DNA of 17,731 bases from Coprobacillus sp. (GCA_021203745.1 JAJQAP010000086.1:1-17731); one strand, 5' to 3'. Counted from the first letter of the stretch, positions 1 through 7,219 are shown. Notes: generated by a model from the sequence alone, not told the origin. Program-made: numbers and translations.

Positions 1-59
1 CTTACCTTTAATATACACTGCATCTATCCACGATAGGAGTAGATGTAATAGCTAAATAA
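1..59. other. Downstream flank of the giant lipoprotein gene
   Basis: This short stretch follows the lipoprotein stop codon. It contains one small hairpin, CTATC-cac-GATAG at 24-36. No U-tract follows on the minus strand, so it is a poor intrinsic terminator. No coding sequence can be supported before the window edge. Confidence 0.4.
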
Positions 60-3000
60 CTAGGATAGTGTAACGCTCATATTGGAGACGATTGCAAATG
101 AATAGTCATCTGTATAGCACCTAGAGAAGTCGAAGGTAAACACAATCAAGAGATTTGTGTAGTTATCAAGTGCTCCATTATAAGAAGTTAAATCGAATGC
201 CCATTCAGGAGCAGACCACTCATTATACCAGCAATATGCAGCATTTTCTCCCCATGTTGGTGAATATGTCCCTGGGGTAATGACATTCCAAGACCACCAT
301 ACATCATATTTACCAAAGAAGAATCTCATATCCGCATCACGATCCCAATTAAAGGTGTAATACTGATCATATGACTCGTTACCACTTGCAGCGATAAATG
401 TCTTTCCACCACTCCATTCATCTAAAGCGGTACCAGCAATAGCAAATGTTATATTAGATCCACTACTAGAACTATTCTTTAATCCAACAGTAACGGTAAA
501 TTGTCCTAGTTCAGTATTTCTTTCATGAATAATTTCGGTTGGATCACCAATCTTTGCATCGTAGTAGGCACTTCCTCCATCCAAAACCTCACCGCTAATA
601 GAGAGTGTTAAGGCGGTTGACTTATGATTCCAAGTTGGTGATGTAACTCCATCTTCAGTGTATTCAAAGAGAATCTGATAATCGAGAGTGGTATCAAGTA
701 AGACGCTAGCGAAGGTTGCTTTGTAGTATGTAGATCCACCCACAGTTGTTGAGTCTGCAGTTAACTGAGTTGCAGTCCAATCAGAACTACCATCAGCGAA
801 GTTATTACCAATCCAGATGTCCGCATATTCAGGACATGTATATACTGCATTGCTATCACCTGTTAGACGGAAGTATAGGGTAATATTATTGCCCACTGTT
901 CTTGGGTCAGTAACAGTAATGGTAACTGTTGTACTCGCTCCATCAACTGTAGTAAATGTTAATGTGGCGTCCCCTGCACTTTCTGCAGTAATTACATGTC
1001 CATTAACACTGATGACTTCAGGGTTAGAGGAGCTAATTGTATATGTAGTATCGGTTGGAGTGCCGCTTGTAGAAGATACACTAACTACACCCTCTGTATC
1101 AAAGTCATATGTATCACCCGTGGTTAAGTCGGTATTAGTGTAGTTAACACTGATCGAATCGGCCTTCACATAAGAGGTAGAAACATTAACAGTTAGGCTA
1201 TCACTTGCCCCATACGTATTATCACTTGCAATAACAAATAGGGTTGCACTTCCACCATCTTTAGAAGCTTTCGCGGTAATGTTATTGTTACTATCGACAT
1301 AGACAAGAGATGGGTTAGAGGAACTAACTGTATAGTCTTTGTTTGTCGCGTATTCTGGGCTGATATTAACATATACACCTAGAGCCGCTAAAGTGGTCGT
1401 AGTGCTATCTTCTGTCGCGCTGACAGCTAAATCAACACTTGTAACATCATTGCCGCTACCATCGACAAGACTGAGTGTCTTGACGCCATAGTCTGTTAAA
1501 TCGTTGACAACGACATTAATTGAGGTGGTAACACTTGTATTAGAGGTTGATCTTACGATAACATCTACACCATCTTCTCCGGTTGGGAGTAGGGCGGTTA
1601 TTGTTTTGTTATCATCCCCTCCAATTTCTAGGTAACTGCCACAATAGATAAGTTCAAATCCTTCATTCTCCGAGGCAACTGGTCCATTAGAGTTCCAGTA
1701 GGTCACCGCGCTATCTTGGATATAAGCGCTTGAGCCTTTTGGAGAGGACTCTTCATTATATGTGAGACTAATCGATGTTAAGGAACATGAGATCCTTTCA
1801 ACATCGTAGTATTGTTGACTGACAGTCACACTGATATCTTGATAGACTGATTCATCATCATCCGCACTAATTCTAATAATGCCTGTACCGGTATTAGTGC
1901 CTGCACTAATGGATAGTCTATCAGGACTGCCTTCCACTCTTTCAACACTACTTAGAACACCAATTCCAGAAGAAGATTCAATAGAAGCACTCCAAGAGGC
2001 TCCTTCTAGGACTTCTCCATATTGGTTATAGATATTAACAGAGAAGTCACTATAATCACCTTCTCCTAAAACTACTGTTTGATCAGTCAACAAATCAACG
2101 CTTGATGTGCTGACGTTAATTGAAGCGGTATAATCTTCCGCTCGTAAGATATAGACAGCTAGTCTAGCTTCTTTTACTGGTGCGCCCATTGTTCTTAAAA
2201 CAATGTTTGTGACAGTGGTCTCTGTTATATCTGGCTCCGTAGCGCTTACTCTTAAGAGTCCAGTTTCATAGTCAAAATCAACAGAGAGTAGACTGGCATC
2301 ATAATCGACAAGGTTCCACCCATCTTCATAGGCACCTTCATTAACTGACACTGTGACATCCGCATCACTACCTACGTTACCTAAGGTAAAGCTACCATTA
2401 TTGGCAATTGTCACATATGGTTCAGATAAAGTAATACTTGTGACAGGATTAGCTTTTGCATTATCTGTTAAGATTGTCACATAGACAGTTGTAGAGGCAT
2501 CACTATATTCGCTGTCTGCGCTTATAGTAAGAGGATAGACGTGGTCTGTAAGACCAGCACCCTCTCCCTCAAGTGCGGTAATTGTATATGTATTATATCC
2601 ATCAACACTTCTCTCACTAATTTGGAGATACTCAGTATCGTAATCACCAGTTAAGGTGAATGCTAAATTCTCCGCATCACTAGGATTAGCGTAAACTTCA
2701 ACGTCAGGACTAATTTCACACTCTGAATTCTCATAACCTAGAGTGACAGACTGTCCAATACTAAGTTCAATATTGGTCGTGCTGGTTCCAAAGGAAAGAA
2801 TTGGGTTACCAGTATAACTAACAGTAACATGAGCGGTTCCTGCCGCGGGATCTTCTTCCTTGTCGAGAGCCACTACATGGATATCGGTTTCACCTACTCC
2901 AACTGGGTAGAGATAATTACCCTCTCCCACTTTAGCGATACTCTCATCATCAGAGAAGATTGTATAAGTTGGAGATGTTGGTTCTGCTGGGTACATACAT

Positions 3001-4595
3001 ACCTGTAGTTGAGTTGGACTTGGATATTCAGTTAATTCAAAGGAGTATGAATCTTGTGTAAATCCAATCTTTTCAATATAGACAACGTCTGGTTCAGGTT
3101 CTTCATACCTTGTCACTGTAACGTTAACAAAGTAAGAGAGATCACTAAATCCTTCACCACCACCATTTAATGGGTGATTAGACCACTTAATTTCAACAAC
3201 ACTGCTACCTTCATCTACCGCGGTAACAGTTAAACCGCTTGTAGTGACAATAGAAGTATCCCAACTTATAACTTCTAGGTCAGTGACAGTATTATCTGCT
3301 TTATAGGAATAAGCATATTCTCCATTAATATAGGTTGTAAGTGTGATATCTAAATCCACACTGCTACCATTTTCATATCCATAGCCAACACCAAGATAGA
3401 GTAATTCCTCTTGGTTATTGACACTCATTTCATATGTATAAACATCTGGTTCAGGTTCTGGTTCAGGAGCAGCAGTTACTGTTATTGGGGCGCTAGCAAC
3501 ACCATAACCAGTCCAAACCGCGGTTAATGTAATTGCTTCTTTTGCCGCGAGGGCGGTGATTGTTAAACCATCCACGGAGAGATAATCTGGATCAGAGGAG
3601 ATAAGGGTTAAGGTTTCATCACTAGATTCACCATTATATGTTACACCAGTTTCTACACCATCACTAAGCTGGTAGGCCACAACTTGTACAAGTCTCTGGT
3701 CACCAGTTTGAATTTCTCTAATCTCTTCAGCATTAGCGATTTCTACCCTATAAGAGATAACTGGATCAGGTGTTTCTGGTTCATCACCAGGTTCTTCACC
3801 AGGTTCAGTACCAGTATCTCCACCTGTTGAAGGTACTTCACTAATTGATACAGTAACAGGATCACTTGTAACATTTTGTTCTGTCCATGTCGCAGTTATA
3901 TTAGATGTACCTTTACTTAAAGCGGATATTGTTAATCCAATGACACTAACAACATTTGTATCAGAACTTGAAAGAGTAACATCACTAGCTGTTGCAGAGA
4001 CTGATTCAGGAACACCATTTGTGGTGGTTATTAAAGACACACTGAGAGTGGCACTATCTCCCTCTACTAAAGAAGAGATTTCACTAGTGTTAGTAATCTC
4101 CACACTGTAATCTATGACATCTGGTTGGTCGTCAGGTTCAGTTGGGGTCGAGTATTCTGACTGGACTAGTATCCCAACAGGGACGGAGTTTTGACCTCGT
4201 TTAGTCCAGGTTGCATATATAGAAGTATAGCCTTCTTTTAAGGCGGTAATTCTTAGTCCTTCTACACTGACAATATCAGGGTTTAGGGAAGTTATAGTGA
4301 CATCAGACGCATCGGCTTCTTGGCTACTAACTTCTCCCTCTATTGTGGTAGAGAGTAAAACATTTACAACTGCGCTTTCCCCCTCTTTAAGTAAAGAGAG
4401 TTCTTCTCCATTTGTAATACTTACCGAGTAAGAGGCATTTTGAGTGGTCCCTTCATCTTCATCACTTGGGGTATACTCTCCTAATGGTTCATCCTCATCA
4501 TCTTCTGGGGCGTCCCAAGGAGTAATCGAATAGCCACATGAAGAAAGAAGTAACGCCACAAGTGGTAAAAGGACAAATAACTTTTTCTTTTTCAT
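60..4595 (-). CDS. Giant Ig-like-repeat surface lipoprotein
   Basis: A 1511-residue protein, probably displayed on the outer face of the membrane. The N-terminus is a lipoprotein signal peptide: a Lys run, a hydrophobic core, then the lipobox LLSSC with lipidated Cys20. An acidic linker follows. Four Big_2-like repeats of about 90-110 residues come next (roughly 56-145, 162-252, 281-375, 387-496). Each has a V/S-ASDVT-SxxxxVVSVxGLxITAL core and they are separated by Pro/Glu/Asp linkers. Further bacterial Ig-like domains extend to about residue 1200. After them comes one module (CPEYADIWIGNNF) of the kind shared with the three downstream lipoproteins, then a Trp-rich C-terminal domain. There is no LPXTG motif, so lipid is the only visible anchor. 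The start is supported by AAGGAG 10 nt upstream of the ATG. A role in adhesion or glycan binding is inferred from architecture; no catalytic motif was seen. Confidence 0.85.
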   Translation of the reverse strand: MKKKKLFVLLPLVALLLSSCGYSITPWDAPEDDEDEPLGEYTPSDEDEGTTQNASYSVSITNGEELSLLKEGESAVVNVLLSTTIEGEVSSQEADASDVTITSLNPDIVSVEGLRITALKEGYTSIYATWTKRGQNSVPVGILVQSEYSTPTEPDDQPDVIDYSVEITNTSEISSLVEGDSATLSVSLITTTNGVPESVSATASDVTLSSSDTNVVSVIGLTISALSKGTSNITATWTEQNVTSDPVTVSISEVPSTGGDTGTEPGEEPGDEPETPDPVISYRVEIANAEEIREIQTGDQRLVQVVAYQLSDGVETGVTYNGESSDETLTLISSDPDYLSVDGLTITALAAKEAITLTAVWTGYGVASAPITVTAAPEPEPEPDVYTYEMSVNNQEELLYLGVGYGYENGSSVDLDITLTTYINGEYAYSYKADNTVTDLEVISWDTSIVTTSGLTVTAVDEGSSVVEIKWSNHPLNGGGEGFSDLSYFVNVTVTRYEEPEPDVVYIEKIGFTQDSYSFELTEYPSPTQLQVCMYPAEPTSPTYTIFSDDESIAKVGEGNYLYPVGVGETDIHVVALDKEEDPAAGTAHVTVSYTGNPILSFGTSTTNIELSIGQSVTLGYENSECEISPDVEVYANPSDAENLAFTLTGDYDTEYLQISERSVDGYNTYTITALEGEGAGLTDHVYPLTISADSEYSDASTTVYVTILTDNAKANPVTSITLSEPYVTIANNGSFTLGNVGSDADVTVSVNEGAYEDGWNLVDYDASLLSVDFDYETGLLRVSATEPDITETTVTNIVLRTMGAPVKEARLAVYILRAEDYTASINVSTSSVDLLTDQTVVLGEGDYSDFSVNIYNQYGEVLEGASWSASIESSSGIGVLSSVERVEGSPDRLSISAGTNTGTGIIRISADDDESVYQDISVTVSQQYYDVERISCSLTSISLTYNEESSPKGSSAYIQDSAVTYWNSNGPVASENEGFELIYCGSYLEIGGDDNKTITALLPTGEDGVDVIVRSTSNTSVTTSINVVVNDLTDYGVKTLSLVDGSGNDVTSVDLAVSATEDSTTTTLAALGVYVNISPEYATNKDYTVSSSNPSLVYVDSNNNITAKASKDGGSATLFVIASDNTYGASDSLTVNVSTSYVKADSISVNYTNTDLTTGDTYDFDTEGVVSVSSTSGTPTDTTYTISSSNPEVISVNGHVITAESAGDATLTFTTVDGASTTVTITVTDPRTVGNNITLYFRLTGDSNAVYTCPEYADIWIGNNFADGSSDWTATQLTADSTTVGGSTYYKATFASVLLDTTLDYQILFEYTEDGVTSPTWNHKSTALTLSISGEVLDGGSAYYDAKIGDPTEIIHERNTELGQFTVTVGLKNSSSSGSNITFAIAGTALDEWSGGKTFIAASGNESYDQYYTFNWDRDADMRFFFGKYDVWWSWNVITPGTYSPTWGENAAYCWYNEWSAPEWAFDLTSYNGALDNYTNLLIVFTFDFSRCYTDDYSFAIVSNMSVTLS

Positions 4596-4707
4596 AAATC
4601 GTTTTCTCCTTTCTATATATTTGCATATATAGATAGATATAGTGGAAAAACAGGAAAAACTATCTACAGATGAGTCTAGTATTGCCTATTTCCTTTTCGT
4701 CTTTTTT

Positions 4708-4736
4708 ATTATATAGAGGCAAAAAATAAATTACAA
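4708..4736 (-). promoter_or_regulatory. Sigma-A-type promoter of the giant lipoprotein gene
   Basis: On the minus strand TTGTAA (4736-4731) is followed by exactly 17 nt and then a consensus TATAAT (4713-4708). Transcription would start near 4701, giving a 5' UTR of about 105 nt before the ATG at 4595. The -35 hexamer is the complement of the -35 of the divergent protease gene. Confidence 0.65.
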
Positions 4737-4760
4737 CACCCTTTTAGGGTGTGATAAGAT
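4731..4760 (+). promoter_or_regulatory. Promoter of the ClpP-fold protease gene, leaderless
   Basis: TTACAA (4731-4736), an 18-nt spacer and TAAGAT (4755-4760) lie just upstream of the ATG at 4767. Only 6 nt separate the -10 from the ATG, so the transcript should begin at or next to the start codon. No Shine-Dalgarno sequence is present, consistent with a leaderless mRNA. Confidence 0.55.
4736..4752. promoter_or_regulatory. Palindromic operator candidate in the promoter spacer
   Basis: A perfect 7-bp inverted repeat, ACACCCT-TTT-AGGGTGT. It sits between the -35 and -10 of the rightward promoter and touches the shared -35. A protein bound here would block the rightward and probably also the leftward promoter. 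As it lies upstream of the predicted start site it should not be in RNA, which favours a DNA-binding site over a terminator. Confidence 0.5.
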
Positions 4761-4766
4761 AAGAGT

Positions 4767-5684
4767 ATGAAAAACTATGACGATATAAAAGAAGAAATTG
4801 AAAGTAAAGAGAATGGTAATCTTCATCTAGAAGGAGCGCCTTTAAGGTGTAACTACTTAAAAGAGATAGCCTCAATTACCCAGAGGAATGTTATAAGTTA
4901 TTACTCCTCTTTTTTAGAGGATGATGATAAGACAATATCTGAGATTGAAGATGAAGACTTAACAGGCTTTATTAATGCAGTCTCTAGTATGGATACTAGT
5001 GTAGGACTAGACCTAATTATCAACACACCTGGAGGGAGTGTAGAAGCCGCAGAATCGATTATTAAATACTTACATTCAAAGTTTAATGATATTAGGGTTA
5101 TTGTCGTGGTGGCCTGTTTAAGTGCGGGCACTCTTATCGCGGCCTCTTCTAACACTATCTTAATGGGACCTAACTCGTTTCTTGGTCCTACTGACCCACA
5201 GTTTTTCTCTGGGATTCCCGCGTCAAGTATTTTAAAAGAGTTTGACAGGGCTAAAAAAGAGATAGAAGAGGATCCATCAAAAAAAGAGTACTGGGAGATG
5301 AGACTAAAAGGATATCCTATTGGTTTTAATGAATATGTCAAAGATTCAATAAGAATTGTTAAAGATGATTTAAGAGAATGGCTCTCATCTTATATGTTTG
5401 TAGATTTAGATGATGGCAGTAAAAAAGAAAAAACGATAAATAAAATTATTAACACATTAATAAATCCTAAAAAGACTCATTCCTACCACTTCTCTTATAA
5501 AGATTGTCTCGATATGGGTTTAAAGGTTGAGAGTCTAGAAGAGGAGAGATACTACCTTTTATATCAAAATCTTCTATGCTTACATTACTGCTATGTCCTC
5601 TCTTTCCAAGATGGGAAACCTGGTAAGTTAATTGAAGCTAGTAACGGGGCTACCTACTATGTAGGGGCAAAGCATAGAGCCTAG
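4767..5684 (+). CDS. ClpP/SppA-fold serine protease-like protein (serine dehydrogenase proteinase family)
   Basis: A 305-residue cytoplasmic protein with no signal peptide or membrane segment. The order of motifs matches the SDH proteinase/SppA-like crotonase fold. LDLIINTPGGSVEAA (about 81-95) would form the oxyanion region. VVVACLSAGTLIA (about 113-125) carries the predicted nucleophile Ser119 in an SAGT context. Next comes ILMGPNSFLGPTDPQF (131-146). The SppA-type signal anchor and second repeat are absent, so the protein would act inside the cell as an oligomer. The general base cannot be assigned by eye. The gene appears to be a single-gene transcript: its promoter leaves no leader and a strong terminator follows the stop. 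Family assignment is fairly secure; substrate and role are unknown. Confidence 0.8.
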   Translation: MKNYDDIKEEIESKENGNLHLEGAPLRCNYLKEIASITQRNVISYYSSFLEDDDKTISEIEDEDLTGFINAVSSMDTSVGLDLIINTPGGSVEAAESIIKYLHSKFNDIRVIVVVACLSAGTLIAASSNTILMGPNSFLGPTDPQFFSGIPASSILKEFDRAKKEIEEDPSKKEYWEMRLKGYPIGFNEYVKDSIRIVKDDLREWLSSYMFVDLDDGSKKEKTINKIINTLINPKKTHSYHFSYKDCLDMGLKVESLEEERYYLLYQNLLCLHYCYVLSFQDGKPGKLIEASNGATYYVGAKHRA

Positions 5685-5701
5685 TCTAGATTAAAAAAAT
5701 T

Positions 5702-5724
5702 GCAGTGGGGATCCACTGCTTTTA
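5702..5724 (+). terminator. Intrinsic terminator of the protease gene
   Basis: GCAGTGG-ggat-CCACTGC (5702-5719), a perfect 7-bp stem, is followed by TTTT. It begins 17 nt after the stop codon and separates this gene from the convergent toxin locus. Confidence 0.8.
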
Positions 5725-5734
5725 TATAACCAAT

Positions 5735-5802
5735 AAAAAAGTGGCTTATTTATAACCCGTATAGCCACGAAGCGGATTTCTACAAAGCCTCACTCAAGAG
5801 AC
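5735..5802 (-). ncRNA. Pseudoknot RNA unit A, downstream of the ToxN-like gene
   Basis: Minus-strand unit of 68 nt. A 5' hairpin GTCTC/GAGGC (5802-5798 with 5791-5787, one G-U) is followed by the 9-nt linker TTTGTAGAA. An H-type pseudoknot comes next. Stem 1 is ATCCG (5777-5773) with CGGGT (5759-5755, one wobble). Stem 2 is GTGGCT (5768-5763) with AGCCAC (5746-5741). A U6 tract (5740-5735) follows, so the unit can also terminate transcription. TATAAT lies 3 nt upstream of the hairpin, but no convincing -35 was found. The unit could therefore be an independent small RNA or the 3' end of the toxin mRNA, whose stop codon is only about 30 nt upstream. Its 44-nt core is identical to that of unit B. 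Confidence 0.65.
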
Positions 5803-5832
5803 ATGATTATATTAACATTTTTTTATCTTAGA

Positions 5833-6369
5833 TTAAAGAGAAATTTTATTTTGTGAAATCATTATGTTTTTAATCTTCTTATAATTAGGTTGTGTCTTCA
5901 TAAATTTAAATCCATTTTCCAGAAGCTTGCAAACTCGTTTTGCTTGATTAATCACTTTGTCGATTTCATTAGGTGTGAGCATTTCAATGGTGCCTTTATT
6001 GTCTAAATATGGTCTGCTCACATATTTTAGATTTATTGGATACATGTTTTGCAATAAAATGTATCCATCAATTCCATTAATAGAACTCGGTATAAGTCCT
6101 AATAATTTATTAGATATTTCTTCTCGCTTATCTAGATCTGTTTCCTTTGATAGTTGCGCTTCTAGTCGCTTTACTATTAAATCATACTTATCTTTTTTTG
6201 TGCTTAAAGGTGCAAACACCCCAAGGTCATCGGTTAAATCAATAAACAAAAAGACATTCGGTCTTGGACCTGTTTTGCGATTTTTCATTAAATAAGGATC
6301 CCTAATTCTTTTGAAATAGGAATCTTTTATAACATAACAACCACCTGGAACTAGATCTTCTTTATTCAT
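5833..6369 (-). CDS. ToxN/AbiQ-superfamily type III toxin-like endoribonuclease
   Basis: A 178-residue soluble basic protein. The pattern matches the ToxN/AbiQ/CptN/TenpN type III toxins. The N-terminal block is GCYVIKDSYF...RDPYLMKN; RP follows at 36-37, then the core strand FAPLSTKKDKY (52-62), where family enzymes keep the active-site Ser/Thr and Lys. LLQNMYPI (105-112) corresponds to the conserved N-M-I/Y-P segment. A Lys-rich helical C-terminus follows. Such toxins cut RNA and are held inactive by a pseudoknotted RNA repeat, and structured RNA units flank this gene on both sides. The start is set by AGGAGG 4 nt upstream of the ATG. The toxin family is quite likely; the exact subfamily is uncertain. 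Confidence 0.72.
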   Translation of the reverse strand: MNKEDLVPGGCYVIKDSYFKRIRDPYLMKNRKTGPRPNVFLFIDLTDDLGVFAPLSTKKDKYDLIVKRLEAQLSKETDLDKREEISNKLLGLIPSSINGIDGYILLQNMYPINLKYVSRPYLDNKGTIEMLTPNEIDKVINQAKRVCKLLENGFKFMKTQPNYKKIKNIMISQNKISL

Positions 6370-6386
6370 GTTACCTCCTATATAAA

Positions 6387-6402
6387 AGAGAAATTGTTCT
6401 CT
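6387..6402 (-). promoter_or_regulatory. Hairpin just upstream of the toxin ribosome-binding site
   Basis: AGAGAA-caat-TTCTCT forms a 6-bp hairpin ending about 10 nt before AGGAGG. AT pairs outside a small bulge could extend it towards the ribosome-binding site. It may limit toxin translation, but the sequence is AT-rich and only one copy exists to judge from. Confidence 0.35.
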
Positions 6403-6469
6403 ATATATATAAATAGCGGGGTAACGAGAAAAACTTCCGAAATTATTTTAATTATTTATTAAGGGCAAT

Positions 6470-6537
6470 AAAAAAGTGGCTTATTTATAACCCGTATAGC
6501 CACGAAGCGGGTGTCGAAGACGTTCGTATTAACGAAC
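6470..6537 (-). ncRNA. Pseudoknot RNA unit B, upstream of the ToxN-like gene
   Basis: Minus-strand unit of 68 nt with the same fold as unit A. The 5' hairpin GTTCGT-taat-ACGAAC (6537-6522, six perfect pairs) has a different sequence from the A and C hairpins but the same position. A 9-nt linker follows. Pseudoknot stem 1 is ACCCG (6512-6508) with CGGGT (6494-6490), five perfect pairs. Stem 2 is GTGGCT (6503-6498) with AGCCAC (6481-6476), then U6 (6475-6470). A TATGAT -10-like hexamer (6546-6541) lies 3 nt upstream. The unit ends about 100 nt before the toxin ATG. This resembles canonical type III loci, where antitoxin RNA precedes the toxin behind a leaky terminator. Confidence 0.7.
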
Positions 6538-6588
6538 ATTATCATAGTAGCATACTTTGCCTTTATTTGAAACTTTTTTTCATCGCAT

Positions 6589-6657
6589 AAAAAAATAGGC
6601 TAATTTATGACGCGCATAGCCTAGAGGCGGGTTTCTACAAAACTCTTTTTTAAGAGC
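6589..6657 (-). ncRNA. Pseudoknot RNA unit C, diverged copy
   Basis: Minus-strand unit of 69 nt. The 5' hairpin is CTCTT-aaaa-AAGAG (6656-6643). A 10-nt linker carries the TTTGTAGAA seen in unit A. Stem 2 is TAGGCT (6623-6618) with AGCCTA (6601-6596). Relative to A and B, two base pairs have changed and both changes keep pairing. Stem 1 is ACCCG (6632-6628) with CGCGT (6614-6610), which has one C-C mismatch but could gain an outer G-C pair. A U7 tract (6595-6589) follows. TATAAT (6666-6661) lies 3-4 nt upstream. This is the oldest or most diverged copy. Confidence 0.65.
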
Positions 6658-6695
6658 AACATTATAATAACATATAACTATTAGAAGTTAAACAC

Positions 6696-7124
6696 TTAGT
6701 TAATGTTACTATCTATATTACTGTTTTCTTTTTCTTTCATCCTTTGGTAGCGTTCCTCTTTAATGCGTTCATCCTCAATCTTTATCTTCTTTTTATAGAC
6801 GATTAATGTGTATATAAGAAAGACTAGATCTCCTAGGGCCACAAGAGAAACCACTCCAACAGATATATACATAGGGACACTCATCCCTAGATACATAAAC
6901 ACCCCAATAAATAGACAAGCACATAAGGCATCAATGACGATAATAAAACTAAAGATCTGGAGATTAGTACTTCTTTCTCTTCTTGCGGGATGAGGGGTAG
7001 CAACATAGGTAATCTCTTTATCAGTGCCACTGGTATAACTAGTTTGTTTACTGACTAGATTACTAGTAGACTCTTCCTTTACACTATTATCATCTTCAGT
7101 GTTATTTATATCTTCATTTAACAT
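6696..7124 (-). CDS. Small two-helix membrane protein
   Basis: A 142-residue protein of no recognised family. A polar Ser/Thr/Asn/Glu-rich N-terminal tail (about 1-52) is followed by two hydrophobic helices (about 57-80 and 82-108). A strongly charged C-terminal tail (KKKIKIEDERIKEERYQRMKEKE) may form a short helix or coiled coil. The reading frame extends upstream to an ATG at 7169. The start at 7124 is preferred because a near-consensus promoter ends 6 nt before it, so the upstream codons would not be transcribed. No terminator was seen before RNA unit C, so this gene could be transcribed together with the toxin locus. Function unknown. Confidence 0.6.
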   Translation of the reverse strand: MLNEDINNTEDDNSVKEESTSNLVSKQTSYTSGTDKEITYVATPHPARRERSTNLQIFSFIIVIDALCACLFIGVFMYLGMSVPMYISVGVVSLVALGDLVFLIYTLIVYKKKIKIEDERIKEERYQRMKEKENSNIDSNIN

Positions 7125-7130
7125 ATATTT

Positions 7131-7159
7131 ATTATAGCAAATTTCATAGTTAATGACAA
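7131..7159 (-). promoter_or_regulatory. Near-consensus promoter giving a leaderless mRNA
   Basis: TTGTCA (7159-7154), exactly 17 nt, then TATAAT (7136-7131). The ATG at 7124 lies 6 nt after the -10, the same spacing as at the protease gene at 4767, and no ribosome-binding site fits. This decides the start of the small membrane protein. Confidence 0.7.
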
Positions 7160-7166
7160 AGGATAG

Positions 7167-7191
7167 CAAAAGGACACCCAGAGGGTGTCCT
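7167..7191 (-). terminator. Terminator of the four-module lipoprotein gene
   Basis: A perfect 9-bp stem, AGGACACCC-tct-GGGTGTCCT on the minus strand, is followed by TTTT. It begins about 28 nt after the stop codon at 7220. It abuts the -35 of the next gene. Confidence 0.7.
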
Positions 7192-7219
7192 AATGCATAT
7201 ATGAATGAGAAATTGTTTG

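Noticed and set aside
817..1143. 108-codon plus-strand open frame inside the giant lipoprotein gene
   Set aside because: It is antisense to repetitive Ig-like coding sequence; its hydrophobic look follows from complementing Thr/Ser/Val codons.
5732..6630. RNA units as insertion-sequence ends or MITE copies
   Set aside because: All three are in the same orientation, none has flanking target duplications or terminal inverted repeats, and the changes between copies preserve RNA pairing.
7125..7169. Upstream ATG of the small membrane protein gene
   Set aside because: The extension overlaps a near-consensus promoter, so those codons are unlikely to be transcribed.
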